A DNA stretch of 64,000 bases from Streptomyces actinomycinicus (GCF_016741775.1 NZ_JAERRK010000005.1:310001-374000), one strand, 5' to 3'. Positions 43,079-52,500 are shown, counted from the first letter of the stretch. Numbers and translations are program-made. The notes: generated from the sequence alone by a model not told the origin.

Positions 43079-46072
43079 CTACACCGCTCCCCACTGCCTG
43101 ACCGCCGACCCCGCCCTGCCCTTCACCACCTCCAGCTGGGCGTGGATGCGGCGGCGCAGGTCGGCGACATGGCTGACGATGCCGACGCTGCGGTCGCGTT
43201 CGCGCAGGGAGTCGAGGACGTCGAGGACCTCGTCGAGGGTCTGGTCGTCCAGGCTGCCGAAGCCCTCGTCGATGAAGAGGGTGTCGAGGCGGACGCCGCC
43301 GGTCTCGTCGGTGACGACGTCGGCGAGGCCGAGGGCGAGCGCGAGGGAGGCGAAGAAGGTCTCGCCGCCGGACAGGGTGGCGGTGTCGCGCTCCCTGCCG
43401 GTCCAGGCGTCGACCACGTGCAGTCCGAGGCCGCTCCGGCCGCGGCCGGTGCGGTCGTCGGAGTGGACGAGGGTGTAGCGGCCCGAGGACATGCGCTGCA
43501 GGCGGACCGTGGCGGCGGCGGCGACCTGTTCCAGCCGGGCCGCGAGCACGTACGACTCCAGGCGCATCCGGCGTTCGTTGTCGGCCGCGGTGCCCGCGGT
43601 GAGCGCGGCGAGCCGGGCCACCCGGTCGTGTTCCTCGCGCAGCGGGGCGAGCCGTCGGACGGCGTCGGCGGCGCGCGCCGAGAGACGGTCCAGTTCGGTG
43701 CAGCAGCGGGCGGCGGCGTCGCGTGCGGAGGCGGCCTCGCGCAGGCGTCGTTCCGCGGCCGCCGTCGCCCGCTCGGCGCCGGCCGGGTCGGCGGGCGGCT
43801 GCTGGGCGGCCGCGGCGGTGCCGGCCTCGGCGAGGACCGCGCGTACGGCGGCCTCCTCCTGCTGCCAGGCGTCCAGGCGGTGCTGGAGTTCGCGGTGGGC
43901 GGCGGGGTCCAGCAGGGCTGCCGCCGCGGCCTGCGGGGTGTCGAAGCCGGCCCGGTAGGCGGCGTCGGCGAGGCGGGCGTCGGCGTCCTTCAGCCGCTGG
44001 GCCGCGTCCTCCGCGGCGCGCACGGCGTCGGCGGCCTCGGTGAGCCGTGCCGCCTGCCGTTCGAGCTGGGCGGCGCGTGCGGCCACGCTCTCGGCGCTGC
44101 CGCGTGCCTGCGCCAACTCCGCTTCGAGCAGGGCCTGTTCGCGGTCCAGGGTGTCCCGCCGGGTGAGCCGGGAGGCGGTCCGTACGGCGGCCTGCTGGCG
44201 GTGGGCGAGGCGCTGCTCGCGTTCCTGCTCGGCGCGCCGCAGCTGTTCCTGGGCGGTGTGCAGTTCGGAGGCCTCGTGGCGGGCGCGGGCGTACTCCTGC
44301 TCCAGGTGCTCCGCCTCGACGGTGAGCCGGCCGGTGGGCGTGTCGCCGGCCTCGGCGGTGGCGGCGGCCAGGGCCTCGCGGACCACGCCGAGGCGCCGCG
44401 CGTCCTCGGCGTGCCGTTCCTCGGCGCGCCGGGAGGCGGCGAGGGCGCGGTCCTCGGTCTCGCGGTCGACGTGTCCGGCGATCTTGCGGGCGGGCGCGGG
44501 GTGTTCGGTGGCTCCGCAGACGGCGCAGGGTTCGCCGGCGGTGAGGTGGGCGGCGAGTTCGGCGGCGATGCCGGTCAGCCGCTGTTCCTTGAGGTCGAGC
44601 CAGTGGGCGCGGGCGTCGAGGGCGCGCTGTTCCGCGGCACGCGCGTGCCGGTGGGCCTCTTCCAGGTCGGCGGCCAGCCGGTCGCGGGTGCGGGCCGCGT
44701 CGAGCCGCCGCTGCATGGGTGCCCGTTGCACGGCGAGCTGCTCGGCGCGGGTGGCGGCTTCCTGGGCGGAGTCGATCCGGGTCCGGAGGGCCTCCCGGGT
44801 GCCGTCCCAGTCGGCGAGCCAGGCGTCGGCCTCGCGCAGGACGTCCTCGTCGGCGCGCTCCTGCCGGTCGAGTCCGGCGCGCTCGTCGGCGAGTTCGGTG
44901 AGCCGGCGCTCGGCGCGTCGGGCCGCGTCCAGGCCGCCCAGTTCCTCGGCGGCCCGGCGGGCGGCGGCGGCGAGTCCGCTCGTGCCGGCGCCGGCGAGGG
45001 AACCGGGCAGCGGCGCCCGGGTGCGCGCCTCGGCCGCCGCGGCGCGGCGGTGCTCCGCCTCTGCGGCTTCCCGTAGTTCCAGGGCGGGTGCGACCGCCTC
45101 CGCCTTGCGGGCCCGCTCCATGCGCTGCTGCGCCTCGCGGTAGGCACCGGCCCGTTCGCGGAGGCGCTCGGCACGCTGTCCGGCCTCGGCGTAGCGGGCC
45201 TGGAGCCGGGCGAGTTCGCGCACCTCGTCCAGGGTGCGGCGGGCCGCCGCGTGGGCGGACTCGGCGGCGGAGAGCTGGGCGTGGGCGACGGTGAGGCGCT
45301 CGCGGGCGGTGCTGCGGGCGACGGCGGCGGCGCCGAGCACGGCCCCGGCCAGGCCCGGGTCACCGGGGGCCAGCTCGGGCAGCTCCATGGCGTCGCCGGC
45401 CTCCTGCTGCATGCGGTGGGCGTCGGCGAGGAGGGCCGCGTCGCCTTCGCGCACACGTGTCTCGGTGGCGCGGCGGCGTTCGGCGAGCCGCTTCTCGACG
45501 TCGGCGAAGCGCTGGGTGTCGAAGAGGCGGCCGAGCAGTTTGCTGCGGGCCTCGGCGTCGGCGCGCAGGAAGCGGGCGAAGTCGCCCTGGGGCAGGAGGA
45601 CGACCTGGCAGAACTGCTCACGGCTCATGCCGAGCAGCTGGGTGATCTCCTCGCCGATCTCCTGGTGGGAGCGGCTGCGGTCCTTCCAGGTGCCGGCCGG
45701 GGCGTCGTACTCGCGCAGCCAGGTCTGGGCCTTGTCGACCGTCAGGCCCGTGCCGCGCAGCTTGGGCCGCTCCCAGGGGGGCTGCCGGGTGATCTCCAGC
45801 CGGCGTCCGGCGACGGTCAGTTCGAGCCGGACCTCGGTGCGGGTGGCCGGCCGGGCGTGGTCGCTGCGCAGGTTCATGCCCTGGCCGCTCTGCCGGGCGC
45901 CGGGGACGGAGCCGTAGAGGGCGTAGCAGACGGCGTCCAGGAGGGAGGTCTTGCCGGCGCCGGTGGGGCCGTGCAGCAGGAAGAGCCCGGCGGCGGACAG
46001 GGCGTCGAAGTCGACGGTCTGGGAGCCGCCGAAGGGGCCGAAGGCGGTGAGGTCGAGCCGGTGGAGCCTCAC
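43079..46072 (-). CDS. sbcC: SbcC nuclease subunit (SMC-like ATPase)
   Basis: A 997-residue Rad50-type ATPase: Walker A GPTGAGKTSLLDAVCYALYG near the N terminus, long coiled coils, the zinc hook CAVC (in GEPCAVCGATEHP) near the middle, and the C-terminal signature LSGGETFFASLALALGLAD and Walker B LFIDEGFGSLDD. With SbcD it cuts DNA hairpins and protein-blocked ends during repair. GTG 46072 overlaps the sbcD stop (GTGA), so the two are coupled. Length is typical of actinobacteria. Confidence 0.94.
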   Translation of the reverse strand: MRLHRLDLTAFGPFGGSQTVDFDALSAAGLFLLHGPTGAGKTSLLDAVCYALYGSVPGARQSGQGMNLRSDHARPATRTEVRLELTVAGRRLEITRQPPWERPKLRGTGLTVDKAQTWLREYDAPAGTWKDRSRSHQEIGEEITQLLGMSREQFCQVVLLPQGDFARFLRADAEARSKLLGRLFDTQRFADVEKRLAERRRATETRVREGDAALLADAHRMQQEAGDAMELPELAPGDPGLAGAVLGAAAVARSTARERLTVAHAQLSAAESAHAAARRTLDEVRELARLQARYAEAGQRAERLRERAGAYREAQQRMERARKAEAVAPALELREAAEAEHRRAAAAEARTRAPLPGSLAGAGTSGLAAAARRAAEELGGLDAARRAERRLTELADERAGLDRQERADEDVLREADAWLADWDGTREALRTRIDSAQEAATRAEQLAVQRAPMQRRLDAARTRDRLAADLEEAHRHARAAEQRALDARAHWLDLKEQRLTGIAAELAAHLTAGEPCAVCGATEHPAPARKIAGHVDRETEDRALAASRRAEERHAEDARRLGVVREALAAATAEAGDTPTGRLTVEAEHLEQEYARARHEASELHTAQEQLRRAEQEREQRLAHRQQAAVRTASRLTRRDTLDREQALLEAELAQARGSAESVAARAAQLERQAARLTEAADAVRAAEDAAQRLKDADARLADAAYRAGFDTPQAAAAALLDPAAHRELQHRLDAWQQEEAAVRAVLAEAGTAAAAQQPPADPAGAERATAAAERRLREAASARDAAARCCTELDRLSARAADAVRRLAPLREEHDRVARLAALTAGTAADNERRMRLESYVLAARLEQVAAAATVRLQRMSSGRYTLVHSDDRTGRGRSGLGLHVVDAWTGRERDTATLSGGETFFASLALALGLADVVTDETGGVRLDTLFIDEGFGSLDDQTLDEVLDVLDSLRERDRSVGIVSHVADLRRRIHAQLEVVKGRAGSAVRQWGAV

Positions 46073-47232
46073 CGGGCCGCCTCGCGTACGGCGTCGGAGG
46101 CGCGGACGGCGTCGAACGCCTCGCGCAGCACGGCCGTCTCCCGTTCGTCGGGGCCGGCGCCGCGCACATGGGCGACGAAGTCCTGGGCGATCTGCTGGTC
46201 GCTGCGGCCGGCGAGACGCCGGGCGTAGGACACGTCGGGGTCGCCGGGGGCCCGCTCGGGGGCGAAGACCAGGCTCAGGGTGTGCGGGAAGCGCTCGGTG
46301 AGCCGGGCCATGGGCTCGGCGGGGCGCACCGCGTCGGTGAGGGTGGCCTCGATCCAGGCGTCCTCGAGGCGGGTCAGCCCGGGGTCGGCGAGGAGGTCGT
46401 CGAGGGTGCCGCGGAGGCGGGCGAGCGGGCGGGGCACCGGGCAGTCGACGCGGTCGGCTCCGACCGAGCCGTCCGCGTCGAGGTCGATCAGCCACATGCT
46501 CTTGCGGTGGTCGGCCTCGGAGAAGGAGTAGGCGAGCGGGGAGCCGGAGTAGCGCACCCGTTCGGTGATGGTCTGGCAGCCGTGCAGGTGCCCGAGCGCC
46601 ACGTAGTCGACGCCGTCGAAGACCCCGGCCGGGACGGCGGCCACTCCTCCGACGGTGATGTCCCGCTCGCTGTCGCTGGCCTGGCCGCCGGTGACGAAGG
46701 CGTGGGCGAGGACGACGGAGCGGGTGCCCGGGGCGCGGGTGGCGAGGTCGGCGCGGACGCGGTCCATGGCGGCGCCGAGCACGGCCTCGTGTCCGGCTCT
46801 CGCCACGCCGAACTCGTCTTTCACCAGGGCCGGTTCGAGGTAGGGCAGGCCGTAGAACGCGACGTCGCCGTGGGCGTCCCGGAGCACGACCGGCGTGCCG
46901 GCGGCGGACGGTTCGGTGCGCAGGTGGATGCCGGCGCGGTCGATGAGGCCGGCGCCGACACCGAGGCGGCGGGCCGAGTCGTGGTTGCCGGAGATCATCA
47001 CCGTGGGCACGCCGAGGTCCGCGAGCCGGTGCAGGGCGGTGTCGAACAGCTCGACCGCGGCGAGCGGGGGGACCGCGCGGTCGTACACGTCGCCCGACAC
47101 GACCACCGCGTCCACCGCGTGCTCGCGCACGGTGGTGACGAGGTGACCGATGAACTCGGACTGGGCCCCGAGCAGGTTCACCCGGTGGAAGGCCCGGCCG
47201 AGATGCCAGTCGGACGTGTGCAGGAGTCTCAT
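46069..47232 (-). CDS. sbcD: SbcD exonuclease subunit
   Basis: A 387-residue Mre11-type metallophosphoesterase. TSDWHLGRAF, GDVYDRAVP, SGNHDS and GHLHGCQT are the metal-binding motifs for Mn2+. It provides the nuclease activity of SbcCD. The start MRLLHTSDWHLG is unambiguous, and sbcC follows by a 4-base overlap. The pair is transcribed away from the YigZ gene. Confidence 0.94.
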   Translation of the reverse strand: MRLLHTSDWHLGRAFHRVNLLGAQSEFIGHLVTTVREHAVDAVVVSGDVYDRAVPPLAAVELFDTALHRLADLGVPTVMISGNHDSARRLGVGAGLIDRAGIHLRTEPSAAGTPVVLRDAHGDVAFYGLPYLEPALVKDEFGVARAGHEAVLGAAMDRVRADLATRAPGTRSVVLAHAFVTGGQASDSERDITVGGVAAVPAGVFDGVDYVALGHLHGCQTITERVRYSGSPLAYSFSEADHRKSMWLIDLDADGSVGADRVDCPVPRPLARLRGTLDDLLADPGLTRLEDAWIEATLTDAVRPAEPMARLTERFPHTLSLVFAPERAPGDPDVSYARRLAGRSDQQIAQDFVAHVRGAGPDERETAVLREAFDAVRASDAVREAAR

Positions 47233-47339
47233 GATCCCCGACCCTAACGGCCGGGTCTGACATCACGGGCGGTTACTCCCGTACCAGCCCGTCATGACCC
47301 GCGCACCGCAGGGCCACTTTGCCCGATTCGCGGCAATTG

Positions 47340-47966
47340 TCAGGCGTCTCCGTAGGCTTCGCCGCCCAGTTCGAAGCCGGCCGTGCCCGCCGTCACATCG
47401 GCGAGCCAGGCGCGGAAGGCGTCCACGTCGGCGTCCGGCAGACCGATCTCGATGGTCACGGCCTCGCCGTAGCGGACGTCCCGGACCTCGCGCCCGGTGG
47501 ACCTGAGGTCGTTCTGCACCTTGCCCGCGCGCTGGTGGTCCACGGTCACGGTGGCCAGGCGGAAGCGGCGCCGGGTGATCGCGCCGAGGGCGTCCAGCGC
47601 CTCGCCGACGGAACCGCCGTAGGCGCGGATGAGTCCGCCCGCGCCGAGCTTGACCCCGCCGTAGTAGCGGGTGACGACGGCGACGACGTAGCGCATGTCA
47701 CGGCGCAGCAGCATCTGGAGCATGGGGACGCCGGCGGTGCCGCCCGGTTCGCCGTCGTCACTGGCCTTCTGCACGGAGGCGTCCGCGCCGATGACGTACG
47801 CCCAGCAGTTGTGGGTGGCGTCGGCGTGCTCCTTGCGGACGGCGGCGATGAAGTCCTGCGCCTCCTGCTCGGTGGCGGCCGGGGCGAGGGCGCACAGGAA
47901 GCGGGAGCGGTTGATCTCGGTCTCGTGCACGCCCGCGCGGGCCACTGTGCGGTACTCGTCCTGCAT
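47340..47966 (-). CDS. YigZ/IMPACT family protein
   Basis: A 208-residue protein of the UPF0029/IMPACT family. SRFLCALAP, HNCWAYVIG, DDGEPGGTAGVPML and VTRYYGGVKLGAGGL are the family blocks. The C-terminal DUF1949 half is present (about 135-208). The fold resembles RNA-binding elongation-factor domains; a role in translation control is proposed for IMPACT, but the bacterial function is not firm. It is in the same direction as its neighbours, with separate spacing. Confidence 0.9.
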   Translation of the reverse strand: MQDEYRTVARAGVHETEINRSRFLCALAPAATEQEAQDFIAAVRKEHADATHNCWAYVIGADASVQKASDDGEPGGTAGVPMLQMLLRRDMRYVVAVVTRYYGGVKLGAGGLIRAYGGSVGEALDALGAITRRRFRLATVTVDHQRAGKVQNDLRSTGREVRDVRYGEAVTIEIGLPDADVDAFRAWLADVTAGTAGFELGGEAYGDA

Positions 47967-48025
47967 CCCGCCAGCCTAATCCGTGGTCAGGAGCGCTCCG
48001 CCGGAGCGGATGCCGCTCGGGACGT

Positions 48026-48742
48026 TCACGGGCCCGCCGAGCGGCCGGGGCTGCGCGCTCGCCAGGCCGCGGTGACTTCGGCGAGCATCCGGCGGGCTGC
48101 CTCGCGGCCGTCGGGACGCGGTGCCTGCACCCTCGGGCCGGCCAGATCGGGGCCGGTGAGCGAGCGGGCCGGGACCGCGGCCCAGTCGTCCCGGTGGACC
48201 ACCGCGACGTGCCCCTCCACCCGGGCTCGCCGGTCCTGCCAGTCGTCGGGCGGGGCCATCAGGATCCGCAGGGTGTGTGCGCCGGCCCACTCGAGCCGCA
48301 GGACCTGCCGCCCGATCTCGTGCTCGATGAGCGACCGGGTCTCGCCGGTCCCGAGATGCACAAGCAGCAGTTCCCCCTCGAAGAAGTAGCCTCCGTCGTA
48401 TCGCCCCGTGCCGACTGCCAGCAGGGGGAGCCGGGGATGGAAGGCCATCGCCTGCACGGGAAAGCGCGAGTGAGTGAGTACCTGGCGGCCCGGATCGGCC
48501 GTGTCGAAGACCACCACCGGGGCCGGAACGGCATACGCGCGCCTGCCCGCCACGGCCAGCAGGCCACGCTCCTCGTCCCGTACGGCCAGGGCGGGGTCCG
48601 CCACGGCGGAGAAGGGGTCGGTGCCGGATCCGGTCACACCGGTGATCTTCGCAGGTGCCGAGCGACCAGGGAAGCGTTCTGCTCCGGCAGGACCACGGAC
48701 CCCTGCGGCGAACTCGGCGACCGCCCGCTTTACGCCGCGCAC
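48026..48742 (-). CDS. Conserved protein, possible beta-propeller fragment
   Basis: Up to 238 residues. The middle reads as beta-strand blades (LAVAGRRAYAVPAPVVVFD, VQAMAFHPRLPLLAVGTGRY) typical of WD40-like or propeller proteins, but only two or three blades are visible, so the fold is incomplete. Start is unclear: GTG 48742 gives the longest product, but codon use is weaker before about residue 36, where a second GTG exists (near 48637). I do not know its function. Confidence 0.6.
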   Translation of the reverse strand: MRGVKRAVAEFAAGVRGPAGAERFPGRSAPAKITGVTGSGTDPFSAVADPALAVRDEERGLLAVAGRRAYAVPAPVVVFDTADPGRQVLTHSRFPVQAMAFHPRLPLLAVGTGRYDGGYFFEGELLLVHLGTGETRSLIEHEIGRQVLRLEWAGAHTLRILMAPPDDWQDRRARVEGHVAVVHRDDWAAVPARSLTGPDLAGPRVQAPRPDGREAARRMLAEVTAAWRARSPGRSAGP

Positions 48743-48773
48743 GGCCCGCGCCGTGCGCGGCAGGCCGGCCCTG

Positions 48774-49316
48774 CTACTGCTTCGCCCCGCGGGGCACCGT
48801 GAACGAGGTCAGCAGGGCCGTGCCCGGGGCGAGGGCCGGCCAGCCGGTGCCGCGCCAGGCGAGTACGGCGATCGCGGCCGTCGGGAACTTCTCCCGCACC
48901 CGCTCCAGGGTGTCGTCGAGGCCGTCCTCGGCCAGCTCCTGCACCAGCTCCTCCAGTCCCGGGTTGTGCCCGACCACCAGCAGCGTCTCGACCTCCGGCG
49001 GCGTCTCGCGCACGACCTCCAGCAGTTCCGGGACGCCGGCCCCGTACAACCGCCGGTCGTAGCGCACCGTCGGCGGGGTGGCCCACTCGGCGGCGGCCAT
49101 TTCCCAGGTGCGGCGGGCGCGGACGGCGGTGGAGCACAGGGCGAGGTCGGGCAGGGAGCCGGCGGCGGCGAGGGCGCGTCCGGCGGCCGGGGCGTCCCGC
49201 AGGCCCCGCGGCGCGAGCGGTCTGCGGTGGTCCTCGACGCCCTCGGGCCAGGCGGACTTGGCGTGCCGCAGGACCACCAGCCGGCGCAGCGGGCCCGCGC
49301 CCGCCCGCTCGATCAC
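48774..49316 (-). CDS. sixA: SixA-type phosphohistidine phosphatase
   Basis: A 180-residue histidine-phosphatase superfamily protein. The catalytic His is in VVLRHAKSAW near residue 18, STAVRARRTWE carries the second Arg, and VVGHNPGLEELV carries the distal His. SixA removes phosphate from histidine, for example on Hpt domains or phosphocarriers. GTG 49316 overlaps the stop of the upstream CysRS-like gene as GTGA, so the two proteins are produced together. Confidence 0.9.
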   Translation of the reverse strand: MIERAGAGPLRRLVVLRHAKSAWPEGVEDHRRPLAPRGLRDAPAAGRALAAAGSLPDLALCSTAVRARRTWEMAAAEWATPPTVRYDRRLYGAGVPELLEVVRETPPEVETLLVVGHNPGLEELVQELAEDGLDDTLERVREKFPTAAIAVLAWRGTGWPALAPGTALLTSFTVPRGAKQ

Positions 49317-50053
49317 GTGAGGCTCCCGACGTCGCGGGTGAGGTCGAGGGCGAGCAGCCGGTCGGCGTAGGCGTACGTCTCGAAGCGGGCGCCGTCGGGC
49401 AGGTCGGGGTCGCGCTCCACGTCCCGCAGCACCTCGAGCACTCCGGGCAGGTCGAGATCGTCCTCCCAGGCGGTCCGCAGGCGCGTCCGCACCTCCTCGG
49501 GCACCGGTCGTGACGGCCGCCGCGCCCATCCGGCCACCGCCCCGCGCCAGCGGGCGAGCTGTCCGGCGGCCTCCGTCAGAACGGTGCCGTCGAGCCGCGC
49601 GGAGTCCTGCCGGCGGGCGGAGAGGAGGGCCAGCCGGAGGGCGGCCGGGTCGCCGAGCAGGGCCGGGAGCGGCGGCTCGGGGCCGGCCCAGGCCGCCGGC
49701 GCCACGGCCGCCACCGGCCCCTCGGCACGCAGGACGGCGGCGTCGCCCCCGGCCACGTGGATCACCTGTGCCTCCCCCAGCCCGGACGCCAGGTCCCGGC
49801 CGTCCTCGAAGGGGCGGATGGCGAGCCGGGTGGCCGCCGTGCGGAGTTCGGGCTGCTCACGGGGGGCCGTGAGGATCGTCCAGACCGGCGTGCCACCCAG
49901 CTCCAGGGCCCGTACGAGCAGGTCCGCGGTGAGCAGCACGCGCAGGGCCGTCGGGTCGAGGCCGGAGGCGTGGGCCTCGATGCGGGTCAGGCCGCGGCGG
50001 GCGGGCGCGGCGGAGACGGGCTCACCGGTTCGGGCGTCGAGGATGTGCAGCAC
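49313..50053 (-). CDS. Degenerate cysteinyl-tRNA-synthetase-like protein
   Basis: A 246-residue protein that keeps the outline of CysRS but not its chemistry. LLGDPAALRLALLSARRQD matches the segment that follows KMSKS in CysRS, and TAWEDDLDLPGVLEVL matches the AMDDDxNTP helix. The HIGH motif, the KMSKS loop and the zinc-binding cysteines are missing. GTG 50053 starts VLHILDARTGEPV; upstream codons are poorly coded. Family resemblance is seen in the sequence; a non-catalytic or amino-acid-sensing role is inferred. It is coupled to the SixA gene by a 4-base overlap. Confidence 0.75.
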   Translation of the reverse strand: MLHILDARTGEPVSAAPARRGLTRIEAHASGLDPTALRVLLTADLLVRALELGGTPVWTILTAPREQPELRTAATRLAIRPFEDGRDLASGLGEAQVIHVAGGDAAVLRAEGPVAAVAPAAWAGPEPPLPALLGDPAALRLALLSARRQDSARLDGTVLTEAAGQLARWRGAVAGWARRPSRPVPEEVRTRLRTAWEDDLDLPGVLEVLRDVERDPDLPDGARFETYAYADRLLALDLTRDVGSLT

Positions 50054-50195
50054 GGGGCGAGCGTAGGCGGGCGGACGGCCGTATGCAGGCAGCTTGCACC
50101 GATTCCGGTCACCGTGGCGGGGTACGGCGGGAATCGGCACCCGCCCGGGTGCTGTTGCCCCGACGAACAGTTCCCCCAGCCCGAGGAGGCAGCCG

Positions 50196-50603
50196 ATGTA
50201 CGGCGACGACGCGACGATCCGCAGGATCCTGACCGACCTGGGTGACACCTGGGCCGTGGTCGGTCTGTCCTCGAACCGGAGCCGGGCGGCCTACGGGGTG
50301 GCCCAGGTGCTGCAGCGGTTCGGCAAGCGGATCGTGCCGGTGCACCCCAAGGCGGAGACGGTGCACGGCGAGCGCGGCTACGCCTCACTGGCGGACGTCC
50401 CCTTCGACGTCGACGTGGTGGACGTGTTCCTCAACAGCGCGCTGGCCGGGGCGGTGGCGGACGAGGCCGCGGCCAAGGGCGCGAAGGCGGTGTGGTTCCA
50501 GCTGGGCGTCGTGGACGCAGCGGCCTGCGAACGGGCGCGGGCAGCGGGCCTGGAGATGGTCATGGACCGGTGCCCGGCGATCGAAATTCCCCGCCTGCCC
50601 TAG
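50196..50603 (+). CDS. CoA-binding domain protein (YccU type)
   Basis: A 135-residue Rossmann-fold CoA-binding protein. TWAVVGLSSNRSRAAYGVAQ binds the nucleotide, and VPVHPKAETVHGERGYASL is the conserved middle. Members are found across bacteria, bind CoA, and have unclear function. ATG follows GAGGAGGCAGCC. It is divergent from the CysRS-like/SixA operon. Confidence 0.9.
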   Translation: MYGDDATIRRILTDLGDTWAVVGLSSNRSRAAYGVAQVLQRFGKRIVPVHPKAETVHGERGYASLADVPFDVDVVDVFLNSALAGAVADEAAAKGAKAVWFQLGVVDAAACERARAAGLEMVMDRCPAIEIPRLP

Positions 50604-50808
50604 TGTGACTGTTCTCCTTCATCACAATTCTCCGCTGAATATTGACATTCGCCTTGCCCGTCTGACCTGTGTGAAGACCTCGTCCCAAGACAGGCAAGAT
50701 CCTGGGTCAAGTTTTGTAAAACAGTCTTTTGCCGACACGGAAAGCCTTCCTAGCCTGTGGCCTCCTTGCACGTTAATTCTGCGTTCATGAACTGAGAGGC
50801 CACTTGAC
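50604..50808 (+). promoter_or_regulatory. AT-rich promoter region of the APC permease
   Basis: The least GC-rich DNA in the neighbourhood. CTTGCCCGTCT (50653-50663) and AGACAGGCAAG (50688-50698) form an inverted repeat with one mismatch, and GTTTTGTAAAAC is a second near-palindrome at 50711-50722. These could be binding sites for a nitrogen or amino-acid regulator. TTGACA occurs near 50643, but no well-spaced -10 is evident. Confidence 0.5.
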
Positions 50809-52443
50809 ATGGCGAAAGTCGACGCCCTGCCACAGGCCAGGACGGAGTCCGGCGGGCTGCGCCGAGACGTCGGACTGATCGGACTGATGTGGGCCTCCGT
50901 GGGGTCCATCATCGGCTCCGGCTGGCTGTACGGCGCCGAGAAGGCGGTCGTCGTGGCCGGTCCCGCGGCGATCATCTCGTGGGTGATCGGCGCGGTCGCG
51001 ATCGTCCTGCTCGCGCTCGTGCACGCCGAGCTGGGCGGCATGTTCCCGGTGGCGGGCGGCACCGCACGCTACCCGCACTACGCGTTCGGCGGCCTGGCCG
51101 GCATGTCCTTCGGCTGGTTCGCCTGGCTGCAGGCGGCCACCGTGGCCCCGATCGAGGTCGAAGCCATGATCGGCTACGCCGGTCACTGGGAGTGGGCCCA
51201 GGGCCTGCAGCACACCGACGGGACGCTGACCACCGCCGGTTTCCTCACGGCCCTGGTCCTCATGGCCGTCTTCGTCGGGGTCAACTTCTTCGGCGTCCGT
51301 GCCCTGGCACACACCAACAGCGCCGCCACCTGGTGGAAGATCGCCGTCCCGCTCGGGGCGATCTTCATCATCGCGGCGGGCAACTTCCACGCGAGCAACT
51401 TCACCTCGGAGGGCTTCGCGCCGTTCGGTGCCAAGGGCATCCTGGGCGCCATCAGCTCCAGCGGCATCATCTTCGCGCTGCTCGGCTTCGAGCAGGCGAT
51501 CCAGCTGGCGGGCGAGAGCCGCAACCCGAAGCGTGACCTGCCGCGGGCGACCCTCGGCTCGGTGGCGATCGGTGCCGTGATCTACATCCTGCTGCAGGTC
51601 GTGTTCATCGCCGCGCTGCCGCACGCCTCGTTCGCGCACGGCTGGGCCAAGCTGGACTTCCCCGGCATCAGCGGCCCGTGGGCGGGCCTGGCGACCCTGG
51701 TGGGCCTGGGCTGGCTCGGCTGGGTGCTCTACGTCGACGCGATCATCTCGCCCGGCGGCACCGGCCTGATCTACACCACCGCCACCTCCCGCGTCTCCTT
51801 CGGCCTGGCCAAGAACGGCTACGCGCCGAAGGCCTTCGCCAAGACCGACAAGCGCGGTGTGCCGTGGTTCGGCCTGCTGATGTCGTTCGTCACCGGTGTG
51901 GTCTGCTTCCTGCCGTTCCCGAGCTGGCAGGAGCTGGTCGGCTTCATCACCTCGGCGAGCGTGCTGATGTACGCGGGCGCGCCGCTGGCCTACGGCGTCT
52001 TCGCCGACCGCCTGCCGCACCACGAGCGCCCCTACCGGCTGCCGCTCGGCAAGCTGATCTCGCCGCTGTCCTTCGTGGTAGCCAACCTGATCATCTACTG
52101 GGCCGGCTGGGACACCCTGTGGCGCCTCGGCTTCGCGATCCTGCTCGGCTACGTGCTGCTGGGCTCCTACGCCTGGTACGCCACCGCCAAGCGGCTGCCC
52201 GACGCGCCCCGGCTGGACTTCAGGGCCGCGCAGTGGCTGCCCGCCTACCTGGCCGGCCTGGGCCTGATCTCCTACCTGGGCGGCTTCGGCGGCCGGGGCA
52301 CCATCCCGCTGTGGTGGGACATCCTGGTCGTCGCGGCCTTCTCCCTGGGCATCTACTACTGGGCCAAGGCCGTCGCCTCGAAGCCCGAGGTGATCGAGCG
52401 CAGCATCGACGAGGTCGTGGTCACGGAGGCAGCCGGCCACTGA
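50809..52443 (+). CDS. APC-family amino-acid permease
   Basis: A 544-residue membrane protein with 12 predicted segments. GLMWASVGSIIGSGWLYG is the TM1 unwound Gly motif that coordinates the amino-acid carboxylate, and GFEQAIQLAGESRNPKRDLP the conserved TM6 end. It imports or exchanges amino acids or amines with a cation gradient. The substrate cannot be told from motifs. It is a single gene with its own regulatory region and a strong terminator. Confidence 0.92.
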   Translation: MAKVDALPQARTESGGLRRDVGLIGLMWASVGSIIGSGWLYGAEKAVVVAGPAAIISWVIGAVAIVLLALVHAELGGMFPVAGGTARYPHYAFGGLAGMSFGWFAWLQAATVAPIEVEAMIGYAGHWEWAQGLQHTDGTLTTAGFLTALVLMAVFVGVNFFGVRALAHTNSAATWWKIAVPLGAIFIIAAGNFHASNFTSEGFAPFGAKGILGAISSSGIIFALLGFEQAIQLAGESRNPKRDLPRATLGSVAIGAVIYILLQVVFIAALPHASFAHGWAKLDFPGISGPWAGLATLVGLGWLGWVLYVDAIISPGGTGLIYTTATSRVSFGLAKNGYAPKAFAKTDKRGVPWFGLLMSFVTGVVCFLPFPSWQELVGFITSASVLMYAGAPLAYGVFADRLPHHERPYRLPLGKLISPLSFVVANLIIYWAGWDTLWRLGFAILLGYVLLGSYAWYATAKRLPDAPRLDFRAAQWLPAYLAGLGLISYLGGFGGRGTIPLWWDILVVAAFSLGIYYWAKAVASKPEVIERSIDEVVVTEAAGH

Positions 52444-52460
52444 CCGCGCCCCCTCATGAC

Positions 52461-52493
52461 CGGTGTCCCGTCGGCCCTGCTGACGGGACACCG
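52461..52493 (+). terminator. 12-bp stem-loop between APC permease and monooxygenase
   Basis: CGGTGTCCCGTC (52461-52472) pairs perfectly with GACGGGACACCG (52482-52493) over 9 bases. It terminates the permease message. It also ends one base before the next gene's -10, so it may double as an operator. Confidence 0.75.
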
Positions 52494-52494
52494 T

Positions 52495-52500
52495 CATAAT
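52495..52500 (+). promoter_or_regulatory. Candidate -10 of the PHBH-like gene (leaderless)
   Basis: CATAAT ends 6 bases before the GTG start at 52507 with no ribosome-binding site, a pattern of leaderless transcripts. The hairpin right arm lies directly upstream. Confidence 0.5.

Noticed and set aside
43142..45076. Long plus-strand Gly-rich frame opposite sbcC
   Set aside because: Shadow of the coiled-coil coding strand; no motif and no ribosome-binding site.
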